NCBI RefSeq assembly: GCF_014694405.1
Contig: NZ_JAAUWV010000037.1
Location: forward strand, 1 to 45,099
Source: Pseudoalteromonas sp. S16_S37
GTDB taxonomy: Bacteria; Pseudomonadota; Gammaproteobacteria; Enterobacterales; Alteromonadaceae
Direction: 5' to 3'
Length of the DNA: 45,099 bases
The notes beneath the pieces were generated by a model. It was not told where the DNA came from. It ran no database searches and worked only from the letters and a program-made list of their open reading frames with translations. This document shows positions 16,039 through 24,415 of this stretch, piece after piece. The translations under genes were made by a program, and so were the position numbers. Position 1 is the first letter of the stretch; each line of letters begins with the position of its first letter.

Positions 16039-17274
16039 ATGAACTTTTACGCTGCACGACAACCTATTTTTGACATTGATAATAAACCGATAGGCTATGA
16101 GATATTATTTCGTAATGGGCCTAATAACGAGTTCCCGGGCATAAATGCCGATAAAGCCACATCTCAGTTACTAGAAGGCAGCCAGTTTTATTTTGAACTT
16201 GAAGAGCTTAGCAACCACAAACCCGCTTTTATCAATTTTACTTTGAACACGCTCCTGCTTGGTTATCCTTTTATGCTATCTCCAAAGCACATGGTGATCG
16301 AAGTGGTTGAGTCTATTGAACCCGGTAAAAAGCTACTAGACTGCACCAAAGCGCTGCATAAAAAGGGTTATCGTGTTGCTTTGGATCATTATCGACACCA
16401 AGCTGCTTGGCGGCATTTTTATCCATACATTAAATATCTTAAAATCGATGTAGCAACAACACCTTGGCCTGAAATCCAGCTAATAAAAAAGGAAATTCAG
16501 CCGCACAAGCATATTCAACTCATTGCTGAAAAAGTAGAGAGCCATCAGCAATTAGATCAACTTAAAGCGCTTGGCTTTGAGTTTTTTCAAGGCTTTTATT
16601 TTGCGAAGCCTGAAATGCTCAAAAGTAAAATGTTCAGTGCAAGTGAGCTATCTATTACCAAACTACTCAGCGAAACAGCGAATGAATATGTAGACGTAAA
16701 AAGATTAACGCCCATATTTGAGCGCGATGTAAATTTATCTTACAAGCTATTGCGCTATACCAATTCAGCAATTTTTAAGCGTAGAACCAAAATCAGTAAT
16801 ATTAAACAGGCGTTAGTAACACTAGGTAATCAGGAGCTTAAGAAGTTTTTGTCACTGATGTTTGCAGCGCAAATCTCGCCAGACAAACCCGCAGAGTTAA
16901 TTAAAATGTCACTCACCAGAGCGAGATTTTGTGAGCAGCTAGCGCTTAATGCCGACAGTAAAAAATATGTTGGCCCGGCTTTTTTAACCGGCATGATGTC
17001 GCTTATCGATGCAATTCGAGATGATAGTATGGAAAATATCATGGGCCACTTACCGCTCGTTGATTCGATAAAGCAGGCATTGGTTGTCCGTGAAGGACCA
17101 TTGGCGCATTTACTACTGATTGTGCAAAGCTATGAGCAAGCTGACTGGCTTACAGCTCAAAAACAATGTCGAGTATTAAATATCAATCCTGAGATCTTAC
17201 CGTTAATTTACAATGACGCACTTAGTTGGTGCGATGAACAGATGCAAGTGCTTGCTTGTGAGACACAAGACTAA
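16039..17274 (+). CDS. EAL-HDOD signalling protein (probably catalytically inactive EAL)
   Basis: This 411-residue protein joins an N-terminal EAL-type domain (residues 1-200) to a C-terminal HDOD domain (about 205-400), the layout of Vibrio CdgJ and Bacillus YuxH. The N-terminus FYAARQPIFD...IGYEILFRNG is typical. The EAL motif itself is replaced by EIL, and the usual DDFGxG metal site reads LDHYRHQ, so hydrolysis of cyclic di-GMP is unlikely and a scaffold or sensing role is inferred. The HDOD part (DVNLSYKLLRYTNSA, IKQALVTLGNQEL) is well kept. The ATG at 16039 is favoured because it aligns with the family start; a GTG at 16033 is possible. In related bacteria such proteins influence motility. 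Confidence 0.85.
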   Translation: MNFYAARQPIFDIDNKPIGYEILFRNGPNNEFPGINADKATSQLLEGSQFYFELEELSNHKPAFINFTLNTLLLGYPFMLSPKHMVIEVVESIEPGKKLLDCTKALHKKGYRVALDHYRHQAAWRHFYPYIKYLKIDVATTPWPEIQLIKKEIQPHKHIQLIAEKVESHQQLDQLKALGFEFFQGFYFAKPEMLKSKMFSASELSITKLLSETANEYVDVKRLTPIFERDVNLSYKLLRYTNSAIFKRRTKISNIKQALVTLGNQELKKFLSLMFAAQISPDKPAELIKMSLTRARFCEQLALNADSKKYVGPAFLTGMMSLIDAIRDDSMENIMGHLPLVDSIKQALVVREGPLAHLLLIVQSYEQADWLTAQKQCRVLNINPEILPLIYNDALSWCDEQMQVLACETQD

Positions 17275-17375
17275 ATAATTGCATATCAACACATATTAGG
17301 TGCGACAATCTGTCACATTCCAAAGCATCGGTTAATAGATAAAATTCTCGCCAATCATCAGATTGGTAGAGACCC

Positions 17376-19394
17376 ATGAGAAAAACACTTCTAAATATCA
17401 CGTTATTAAGCGCCCTAAACTGCGCCGCTTATGATGACTCATTTGAGCACATAATCGTTATTGCACCAATGCAATCACCCTTAACTGTAAATACAGACCC
17501 TAAATTACCTCGCCAGCCATTGCCTGCTCAAGATGGCGCTGATTTACTTGCTAGCATCAGCGGATTCTCAATGGTTAAAAAAGGTGCGGCTAGTAGCGAT
17601 CCTGTATTTAGAGGCATGGCAGGTTCGCGATTAAATATCATCACTGATGGCGGATTAACGCTGGGTGGTTGTGGTTCACGAATGGATCCGCCAAGTGCTT
17701 ATATCACCCCACAAACTTACGATAAGGTAAAAGTAATTAAGGGTCCACAAACAGTAATTTACGGTTCAGGTAATAGTGCCGCTACGATAGTTTTTGAGCG
17801 AGAAACCGAGCGAATGGTAGATGACCATATAACAGGATTCGTCAATACAGTTGCCAGCAGCGCAAACAGACGTGGACTCAACACTGACATAAAACTGGGC
17901 ACAGCTGATTACTTTGTTCGTTTAGCAGGCAGTTATAACCGTGCCGACGATTATATAGATGGCAGCGGCACCCCAGTACACTCGCACTATAAACGTTGGA
18001 ACAATGATATTGAACTTGCTTATACGCCAGACGACGATAAAACCATTAGTCTAACGTTTGGCAGAAGTGATGGCGAGGTCGCTTATGCTGATAGAATGAT
18101 GGACGGCAGTCTGTTTGACAGAACACATGCAGCTATTTCAACAGATTGGGCGTTAGAACTACCTTATGTAAATCGTATTGAAGCTCAGTGGTATTACAAT
18201 TACGTCGACCACATCATGGACAATTATTCGCTTCGCAGCTTTACGCCCAACATGATGATGAAAAATCCCACGGCTTCTAACCCTGACAGGCGCTCTTCGG
18301 GAGCTAAAGTGCTACTTAATGCTCAATTTAACTCATTCAACGAGCTTGTATTTGGCGTAGATCTGCAGCAAGACAAGCACCGAAACCGAATAAGCCGTGA
18401 CCAGTTTAATAACCCTGTAACAAACCTTAATCGCGTTAACGATGCCGTTTTTAATAAAGTCGGCGTATTTGCTGAGCATACTTATCTGTTCAACAACGAC
18501 CAACAAATTATCTCTGGTCTGCGACTTGATAGCTGGCGTGCACGCGATGATCGCCAATTTATTAAAGCGATAAAAAGCACCATACCAAACCCAACTGCGT
18601 CAATCACTCGAAAAGATAACCTTTGGAGTGGTTTTACTCGAGTAGTCACCCAAAACAACCAAAGTCAGTATTATATTGGGTTAGGTTACACTGAACGCTT
18701 TCCAGACTATTGGGAGTTAATGGGTGCAAACCGTGCAGCCACCAACAACCCCAGCGCGTTTTTTGTCGATTCGGAAAACACCAAACAGCTTGATTTAGGC
18801 ATGCTTTATAAGGCCCATAAGTGGCAAGCAAACGTATCTTTATTCTATAACCGCATCAGCGACTTTATTTTGATTGATAACCACTTCAAGCAAAGTTCAA
18901 GCAGCCGCAATGTCACTCGGAATATCGAAGCACAATCGATTGGTTTTGAGGCCGAAGCGTCCTATCAGATAAACGAGAATTGGCAAGCCAGTAGCAGTGC
19001 AAGCTATGTACGCGCAAACAATTTGACCGATCATACTCCCCTTGCTCAGCAACCTCCGCTACAAATTCGCCTTTCATTTAACTATGAACAAAGCAATTGG
19101 CATGCAGGCCTACTTTGGACTATAGCAACCGCACAACATCGTGTTTCACTAGGGCAAGGCAGCATCGCTGGTCAAGATGTGGGGCCAACAAGTGGCTTTG
19201 GTACGCTGTCATTCAATGCGCGCTACAGCTTGTCATCAGGAATTGATTGGAGCGTCGGAATTGATAATCTTCTAGACAAAACGTATGCACAGCACTTAAG
19301 TAAATCAGGCGCTGCGGTAAACGGCTATGAGCAAATTGATAAAGTTAATGAACCAGGCATGACGCTATGGAGCAATATCAACTGGCGTTTTTAA
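17376..19394 (+). CDS. TonB-dependent copper receptor (OprC/NosA type)
   Basis: The 672-residue outer-membrane receptor has a signal peptide (about residues 1-18) and a plug domain with the copper-receptor signature DPVFRGMAGSRLNIITDGG and LGGCGSRMDPPSAY (about residues 70-110), where the family's cysteine and methionine occur. VIKGPQTVIYGSGNSAATIVFER ends the plug, and a 22-strand barrel ends in WSNINWRF. Met-rich stretches such as NMMMKNP suit copper binding. Related proteins are OprC and NosA of Pseudomonas. It is a single gene; the hairpin at 19477-19506 may mark its 3' region. Copper specificity is inferred from the family. Confidence 0.9.
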   Translation: MRKTLLNITLLSALNCAAYDDSFEHIIVIAPMQSPLTVNTDPKLPRQPLPAQDGADLLASISGFSMVKKGAASSDPVFRGMAGSRLNIITDGGLTLGGCGSRMDPPSAYITPQTYDKVKVIKGPQTVIYGSGNSAATIVFERETERMVDDHITGFVNTVASSANRRGLNTDIKLGTADYFVRLAGSYNRADDYIDGSGTPVHSHYKRWNNDIELAYTPDDDKTISLTFGRSDGEVAYADRMMDGSLFDRTHAAISTDWALELPYVNRIEAQWYYNYVDHIMDNYSLRSFTPNMMMKNPTASNPDRRSSGAKVLLNAQFNSFNELVFGVDLQQDKHRNRISRDQFNNPVTNLNRVNDAVFNKVGVFAEHTYLFNNDQQIISGLRLDSWRARDDRQFIKAIKSTIPNPTASITRKDNLWSGFTRVVTQNNQSQYYIGLGYTERFPDYWELMGANRAATNNPSAFFVDSENTKQLDLGMLYKAHKWQANVSLFYNRISDFILIDNHFKQSSSSRNVTRNIEAQSIGFEAEASYQINENWQASSSASYVRANNLTDHTPLAQQPPLQIRLSFNYEQSNWHAGLLWTIATAQHRVSLGQGSIAGQDVGPTSGFGTLSFNARYSLSSGIDWSVGIDNLLDKTYAQHLSKSGAAVNGYEQIDKVNEPGMTLWSNINWRF

Positions 19395-19476
19395 ATATTA
19401 CTGCCGTTAATTCAAGTTCAGGTTAATTCACTTCAGCTTTAGATAAGCGAATATTATCAATAAAGTGATTATACCA

Positions 19477-19506
19477 ACACCGAAATCCTACGCAGGCTTT
19501 CGGTGT
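19477..19506. repeat. Intergenic palindrome
   Basis: ACACCGAAA (19477-19485) and TTTCGGTGT (19498-19506) form a 9-bp inverted repeat with a 12-base loop. It is not followed by a T-tract, so it looks more like a dispersed palindromic repeat than a terminator. It lies between the copper receptor gene and the DUF3820 gene. Confidence 0.5.
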
Positions 19507-19561
19507 AACTCCTTGGATAACTTGTTACACTAACGCATATTTCTATACACTAAGTTTTCAG

Positions 19562-19780
19562 ATGCAAAATCAACAAGCACTCGTTGACGCTATCAATACC
19601 AAAATGCCTTTTGGAAAATATGCTGGCACCCCATTATTGTTACTGCCCGAGCCTTATGTCGTTTGGTTCAAACAAAAGGGATTTCCTCAAGGAAAGTTAG
19701 GCCAACAACTAGCGATGATCTACGAGGTGAAACTCAATGGCCTTGAAAAGCTCCTGATGCCGCTATTACACAAACATTAA
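19562..19780 (+). CDS. DUF3820 family protein
   Basis: The 72-residue protein carries the complete DUF3820 pattern: MPFGKYAGTPL, LPEPYVVWF, KGFPQGKLGQQLAMIYEVKLNGL. The family is described in databases as a putative quorum-sensing-regulated virulence factor, but the biochemical function is not established. It is small and highly charged, with no signal peptide. Its stop codon overlaps that of the convergent 19777 gene (shared bases 19777-19780), so the two transcripts must overlap at their 3' ends. Confidence 0.88.
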   Translation: MQNQQALVDAINTKMPFGKYAGTPLLLLPEPYVVWFKQKGFPQGKLGQQLAMIYEVKLNGLEKLLMPLLHKH

Positions 19781-20778
19781 AGCTTGTTATCTAGTTTTGT
19801 AGACGCATGTTGGGATGCGTCCTTTTTCCTGATTAGCGTTGTAAAGGCTGCTTTTATTGGCTTTAGATAGATAGCAGAGAGTGAATCATGACCTGCGTCA
19901 TATTGCCCTACTCCGATGCTAATGTTAGGCGCTGAAGACGCCTTTATCAGCGAGCCATACATTCTATCCCATATCGCCAGAGCTGAGCCTAAATTGGTAT
20001 CAAAGTGTTTGGGGTTATCGCTGTGATGGATCTGGTGTTGAGCTGGACTAATAAACCATCCTTCTAATTTATCACCCCAACTAAAGCGAATATGAGAATG
20101 CCTTAAATTGGCACCAAAAATATTAAACGCAAACACAAACGCGTTGGCGCCAAGAATGTCGTACATGCTTAGCTCGGTGCCAAAAAAATGGTATCCAAAG
20201 CCCACAACAAGCCCCTGCGTTAATGCCATTCGGCATGCATAAAGATAACTTTCAACTGGGTGAGAACGATAAATGGTAAACGGCGTTAGCACTTTAGCGG
20301 AGTGGTGAACTTTATGAAACTCCCATAAAAAAGGCACTTTGTGTAACAGTAGATGCAGTAAAAAACGCGTTAAATCATCAACAATAAACAGCATCAAGGT
20401 AAATATACCGATCACAGCGGCTTCAGACCAAGCAAGGTGTAAAGGTTGACCAAATAGCCACTGCAGCGCATCTGTAGTAAAAATGGCAACCGGCACCATA
20501 GTTAATACGATTGGCGCAAAAAGAGCGGCTTTTAACAATACATTGGTGACGAGCAAACAGTAATCAAGTTTTGCACTTTGGCTAAGCCATACACTTTTGG
20601 GGAATAAAAACATTAAAAAACCAGCGAGTGAGCGCCGAGTTTTCTCTTGAGATGCAAAATAAACAGGCACGGCCATGAGCACAGCACTGAGCAGGTAAGG
20701 AATATAAATACGCTTATTTGCATCTAGCAAATAAGTTGGCAACGAAATAAAACTTTGCCACATTTGCTCTAACATCAT
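19777..20778 (-). CDS. Sterol desaturase / fatty acid hydroxylase family membrane protein
   Basis: The 333-residue protein has several hydrophobic helices and the three histidine clusters of the di-iron membrane hydroxylases: HLLLH (about residue 145), HKVHHS (about residue 160), and HQIHH (about residue 250). These enzymes hydroxylate or desaturate lipid substrates using two irons and oxygen. It is the last gene of the minus-strand iron-linked cluster, after the FecA-like receptor, with an intrinsic terminator in the 63-base gap. A second ATG at 20775 gives slightly better spacing from GAGG. The substrate is unknown, and its link to iron handling is inferred from neighbourhood only. Confidence 0.85.
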   Translation of the reverse strand: MMLEQMWQSFISLPTYLLDANKRIYIPYLLSAVLMAVPVYFASQEKTRRSLAGFLMFLFPKSVWLSQSAKLDYCLLVTNVLLKAALFAPIVLTMVPVAIFTTDALQWLFGQPLHLAWSEAAVIGIFTLMLFIVDDLTRFLLHLLLHKVPFLWEFHKVHHSAKVLTPFTIYRSHPVESYLYACRMALTQGLVVGFGYHFFGTELSMYDILGANAFVFAFNIFGANLRHSHIRFSWGDKLEGWFISPAQHQIHHSDNPKHFDTNLGSALAIWDRMYGSLIKASSAPNISIGVGQYDAGHDSLSAIYLKPIKAAFTTLIRKKDASQHASTKLDNKL

Positions 20779-20785
20779 TTACCTC

Positions 20786-20812
20786 AAAAAAAGGGTCAAC
20801 CGTGTGACCCTT
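20786..20812 (-). terminator. Intrinsic terminator between the FecA-like receptor and the hydroxylase gene
   Basis: On the minus strand AAGGGTCA-CACGGT-TGACCCTT is followed by a run of T. It lies inside the apparent operon, so expression of the hydroxylase gene should be lower than that of the receptor, or depend on read-through. Confidence 0.75.
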
Positions 20813-20841
20813 CATTATTTTTAAGTATTCAGTTATCGATT

Positions 20842-23049
20842 TTAAAACTGATACTTATACCCCAACGAAAACTGACGTGGCTTACCCGGACGTGCACCAT
20901 ATGGGCGACGACTCACTACCTCAGTTTCATCCAGTAGGTTGTCTACTTTTGCATAGATACGACCATAGTTACCTAAGTCATAACTAGCCGACAGGTCCAC
21001 AACCATATTCGAAGGCACTTTTTTACCAGCCAAAGGAATTTTAGTCTCTTTGCCAGTGTCTGCATTTGTCCAACTCACGCCGGCTGCTTCTGGCATTGAA
21101 CTAACATATTTTACGGCCATAGACAGCTGCCAATTTTGCGCCGCTAAACCGATATTAAAGGTTGCTTGATGGTTAGGCAAATAAGGTAGCTCGTCACCTT
21201 TTTTCACTCTACCCCACTGCGCAAACTCAGAATCTAAGTCATGTTGAAACTCACTCTTGGTGTAGGTATACACAAAGCCATAAGGAATTTCTAACTGCAG
21301 ATTTAATGGATAGCTTTGTGAAAATTGTGCTTCAATACCATACACATCAACTTCACCACCATTAAACTCTTGGTCGATTTGATCGCCAATGCCACAGTTT
21401 GATTGACTACAACTTTCTTTTAAGTTGCTGTAATCATTATAAAAGCTAACCAGTTCTAACTGGGTAACGCCATCGTTAAAACGGCCACCAAATTCATAGT
21501 TTACGCTCTTCTCAAGCTTGATGTCATTTTCCTGCGCAGGTGAGAACGGCACAAACCCTTGGTGTACACCAAACAACAATCCAGACTGCTCAGACAGCTT
21601 GTAAAAGCCGCTCACACCTGGCAACCAAATGCGAGTTGTTTTGTCTTGCCAATCAAGTGCATCTTTGTTGTTTTGGTAGTGCATATCCATCAATTCACCA
21701 CGCACACCTACACCAAGTGTTAAAGCGTCGAGCGTAATTTGATCTTCCATATACACAGACCATGCATCGGTGGACTCAATATCAAGCGTGGTAAATGCTT
21801 TCTCTTGACCAGTGTCTGCAACCTTGCCAGCAGTCATTGCATAAGTTTGCTCAAAGTGCTTACGCTCGATCTCATCTTCATGATAGCGCACACCAACCGC
21901 TAATTTATGGTCTAAGTCAAATAATTGAAACTTAACTGACGCATCAACTTGAACACCTTGTGAGAAGTATTCGCGGTCATTAGTGCCCATCGTTAAGAAA
22001 ATAGCACTGCGACCCGCTTGCACTGAATCTTGCTGACCTGCTATCACAGCATACTCATCGGCATACAAACTAGGATCAGCTAAAATTGCCGATAATGATC
22101 CGCTAGTGTTAGTCAACCCATTAAGCTTGCGCCAAGCACGTTCATAATCGTTACGATAAATACGTGTCGTTACTTTTATATCATCACTTTCTAAGTAATG
22201 AGAAAACATCACTTGTTGATGTTTAGTATCCATTAATGCGTCTTGAGATGCCGCGTAACGTCTATAAGGCGTTTTTGCAAAATCAGCATCCGTAAGGCCT
22301 AAATAGGTTTCATCCGATTCTTCATCTGAATAGGACAGCTTCACCCCAAACGTATGGTCAAACCCTGCGGCACGCATTTTGTAGTTAAACTTGGCTAAAA
22401 TATCGTTTTTATTAAAGCCAGTATCACCACCGCCATCTAAGTCTTTAAAGCCATCGGCTTTAAGGTTAACCCCTTCAACTAAAAAACCGACATTATTAGC
22501 AACCGAACCAAAATAGCCATGGGCTTTTTGATAACCATCGGTGCCTGCGGCAACATCAATACCGCCTTCTGTAAACTCTGGTACCTGACGTGTCACTAAG
22601 TTGATAGTACCCGCTACTGTCTGTGGACCATACTTGATAGCAGCTGGGCCTTTAAATACCTCAACTGCCGTCATACGCGTGGTGATTGGAAAGTAGTATG
22701 CAGCGGGTGCAGAGTAAGGAGACGGACCAATTAACACACCGTCTTCTAAGATAGTTATCTTTTTACTACGCTCAGGAGTTACGCCACGAAAACCGATGTT
22801 CGGACGCAGTCCATAACCATCTTCTTCACGGATATTCACACCTGGCACCGAGGCTAAAATACGATGAATATCATCATACTCATACTTTGCTAATTGCTCC
22901 TCGGTTAACAAGGTTGCAGAGCCTGCTTCAGTGCGCAGTTTGTCATAATGACTCAAGATTTGAATGTGCTCTAAGTTGTCATCATTATCAGCTGCAAATG
23001 CACTTGGCATGGCGATCGCTACTGCCAGAGCTAACATAGATTTTTGCAT
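20842..23049 (-). CDS. FecA-like TonB-dependent receptor (iron-linked)
   Basis: The 735-residue outer-membrane receptor has a signal peptide MQKSMLALAVAIAMPSAFA and then goes straight to the plug (VPGVNIREEDGYGLRPNIGFRG, VFKGPAAIKYGPQTVAGTIN), followed by a barrel ending LGYKYQF. There is no N-terminal secretin-like signalling domain, so it should not act through an anti-sigma factor as Escherichia coli FecA does. The plug resembles that of the FecA group (ferric citrate and similar). I start it at ATG 23047-23049, with GGGA 8 bases upstream, 10 bases after the imelysin stop; a longer frame from 23073 would overlap imelysin. Likely transcribed with imelysin and controlled by Fur. The ligand is not known. 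Confidence 0.9.
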   Translation of the reverse strand: MQKSMLALAVAIAMPSAFAADNDDNLEHIQILSHYDKLRTEAGSATLLTEEQLAKYEYDDIHRILASVPGVNIREEDGYGLRPNIGFRGVTPERSKKITILEDGVLIGPSPYSAPAAYYFPITTRMTAVEVFKGPAAIKYGPQTVAGTINLVTRQVPEFTEGGIDVAAGTDGYQKAHGYFGSVANNVGFLVEGVNLKADGFKDLDGGGDTGFNKNDILAKFNYKMRAAGFDHTFGVKLSYSDEESDETYLGLTDADFAKTPYRRYAASQDALMDTKHQQVMFSHYLESDDIKVTTRIYRNDYERAWRKLNGLTNTSGSLSAILADPSLYADEYAVIAGQQDSVQAGRSAIFLTMGTNDREYFSQGVQVDASVKFQLFDLDHKLAVGVRYHEDEIERKHFEQTYAMTAGKVADTGQEKAFTTLDIESTDAWSVYMEDQITLDALTLGVGVRGELMDMHYQNNKDALDWQDKTTRIWLPGVSGFYKLSEQSGLLFGVHQGFVPFSPAQENDIKLEKSVNYEFGGRFNDGVTQLELVSFYNDYSNLKESCSQSNCGIGDQIDQEFNGGEVDVYGIEAQFSQSYPLNLQLEIPYGFVYTYTKSEFQHDLDSEFAQWGRVKKGDELPYLPNHQATFNIGLAAQNWQLSMAVKYVSSMPEAAGVSWTNADTGKETKIPLAGKKVPSNMVVDLSASYDLGNYGRIYAKVDNLLDETEVVSRRPYGARPGKPRQFSLGYKYQF

Positions 23050-23059
23050 AAAAGGTCCC

Positions 23060-24331
23060 TTAGTCATTATCACCTGCCGACGTTTTTGGAAGTTCTAGCG
23101 CAAGCTTATTAATAAAGTCATTTTTAAGCTGATCGGTCACCGTTTTTACTTTGCCATGTGTGTTTGCAACACCAGCTTTATCTTCAATAAGCGCTGTTTG
23201 CAAGTTGCTCTCTAGTGCATTGGCCGCGGCCTTAGCGTCGGCAATGCCTTGTAGCATTTTCTGTTTGGTATCCGATGCTTGTTGCTCATCTAAAAAGTCA
23301 TCAAAACCTGTTGCTGTTGCGTCAGTGTTGCCACCTAAAAACAATTGTTCAAACGCAGCAATATTCGCTTTAATGTTTTCGATTGAGTGCTTGGCATAAA
23401 CCGATTCCACAGCTTCTGGGCATGCCTCTAAACCACAGCTATTAGCAAACAACCCCAGCGGCGTTGCCAATTTGTAGTCTTTAAGTTCTTCGGTCATATA
23501 GAACAACGCATCAGAGATCTCATTGATAGCTTTAGTTTTTGACTCAAACTTGTTGCCAGGTTGGCCTGCTGTTTTTAGCACTTGACCGTAACCTTGCTCT
23601 CCGCCCCACTGAATTAGCAAGGTTTGCGCTGAATGACTTAGATCGTTTGCTACTTCAACTGCAAACTTACAACGTGCCACTTTACGAGTTTGTTCTGTGC
23701 GAGTATTCCAATCAGCCAATATTTCGCCAGCCGTTATGCTTGAACAGCTATAGTTTAGGTTCTCGTTGAACAGTAAATATTCCAGCGCGTCTAAACCACG
23801 GCGCTTGTCTGAGCGATTACGGATGTTGTAAGCAACACCATTAATATTGCCCTGCTCAAAAAACACCACGTCTTGGTCAACACTACAAGTACTGGCATTT
23901 GGCCAAGAGTAAATGTCGTTACGTAGCGATTTATCATTTTCAAGCAACGGGCCCACTATCATTAGTTCTGCATGCTGCCAGCTTATCATGGTTTCACGCC
24001 ACGCATTTTGCGCACCTAGCATGGCGTTATCTCTCGCCGCTTTTGCCGCATCATCTTGCATGCTCGCATCATAGCTGCTTTCTAAATCGCAGTAGCTTTT
24101 AACTTGAGTGGGTAGTGATTGTGCTTTACTTGCGAAAGCTTCAAAAGTGGGGGTAATTACGTTGTCAGTTAAATTTACCAGCAATGCTTGCTGATCAAAG
24201 TTAATCGTGACATTCCCTTTGTTGTTTGAGAAGTTCTCGCCTTGGGAACTTGAGGTACTCTCACCACAACCACTCAACAGTGCAGCCAAGGTCGTGGCCA
24301 GCAGCAAAGGTTTTAATGTTGGTGTCATCAA
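23060..24331 (-). CDS. Imelysin family lipoprotein (iron-regulated, M75-like)
   Basis: The 423-residue protein has a lipoprotein signal with lipobox LLSGC (Cys about 22) and the imelysin / insulin-cleaving peptidase M75 fold. WRETMISWQHAELMIVGPLL, DIYSWPN and RRGLDALEYLLF are family landmarks. The conserved GxHxxE motif reads GLDALE here, with aspartate in place of histidine. Imelysin proteins such as IrpA and the M75 part of EfeO take part in iron acquisition in the periplasm; peptidase activity is doubtful in many members. It lies between the DUF4856 gene and the FecA-like receptor and is tightly linked to the latter. The terminator-like hairpin upstream at 24363-24394 separates it from the DUF4856 gene. 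Confidence 0.88.
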   Translation of the reverse strand: MMTPTLKPLLLATTLAALLSGCGESTSSSQGENFSNNKGNVTINFDQQALLVNLTDNVITPTFEAFASKAQSLPTQVKSYCDLESSYDASMQDDAAKAARDNAMLGAQNAWRETMISWQHAELMIVGPLLENDKSLRNDIYSWPNASTCSVDQDVVFFEQGNINGVAYNIRNRSDKRRGLDALEYLLFNENLNYSCSSITAGEILADWNTRTEQTRKVARCKFAVEVANDLSHSAQTLLIQWGGEQGYGQVLKTAGQPGNKFESKTKAINEISDALFYMTEELKDYKLATPLGLFANSCGLEACPEAVESVYAKHSIENIKANIAAFEQLFLGGNTDATATGFDDFLDEQQASDTKQKMLQGIADAKAAANALESNLQTALIEDKAGVANTHGKVKTVTDQLKNDFINKLALELPKTSAGDND

Positions 24332-24362
24332 TAGCCTCTTTTATTCGATTTCATATATGACA

Positions 24363-24394
24363 AAAGGCTAGCTTCGAAAAGCTAACCTTTTTTG
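24363..24394 (-). terminator. Terminator-like hairpin between the DUF4856 gene and imelysin
   Basis: On the minus strand AAAAAAGGTTAGCTT-TTCG-AAGCTAGCCTTTTG forms a long stem with a stable TTCG tetraloop and a short T-run. It is the first of two hairpins within the cluster and may set the ratio between the first gene and the rest. Confidence 0.7.
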
Positions 24395-24415
24395 ACTGTT
24401 TTCAACGTGAAAGTA

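Noticed and set aside
15960..16073. A 37-residue frame before the EAL-HDOD gene
   Set aside because: The only GG-rich stretch lies directly against the ATG, the frame overlaps the start of the EAL-HDOD gene and the protein has no recognisable feature.
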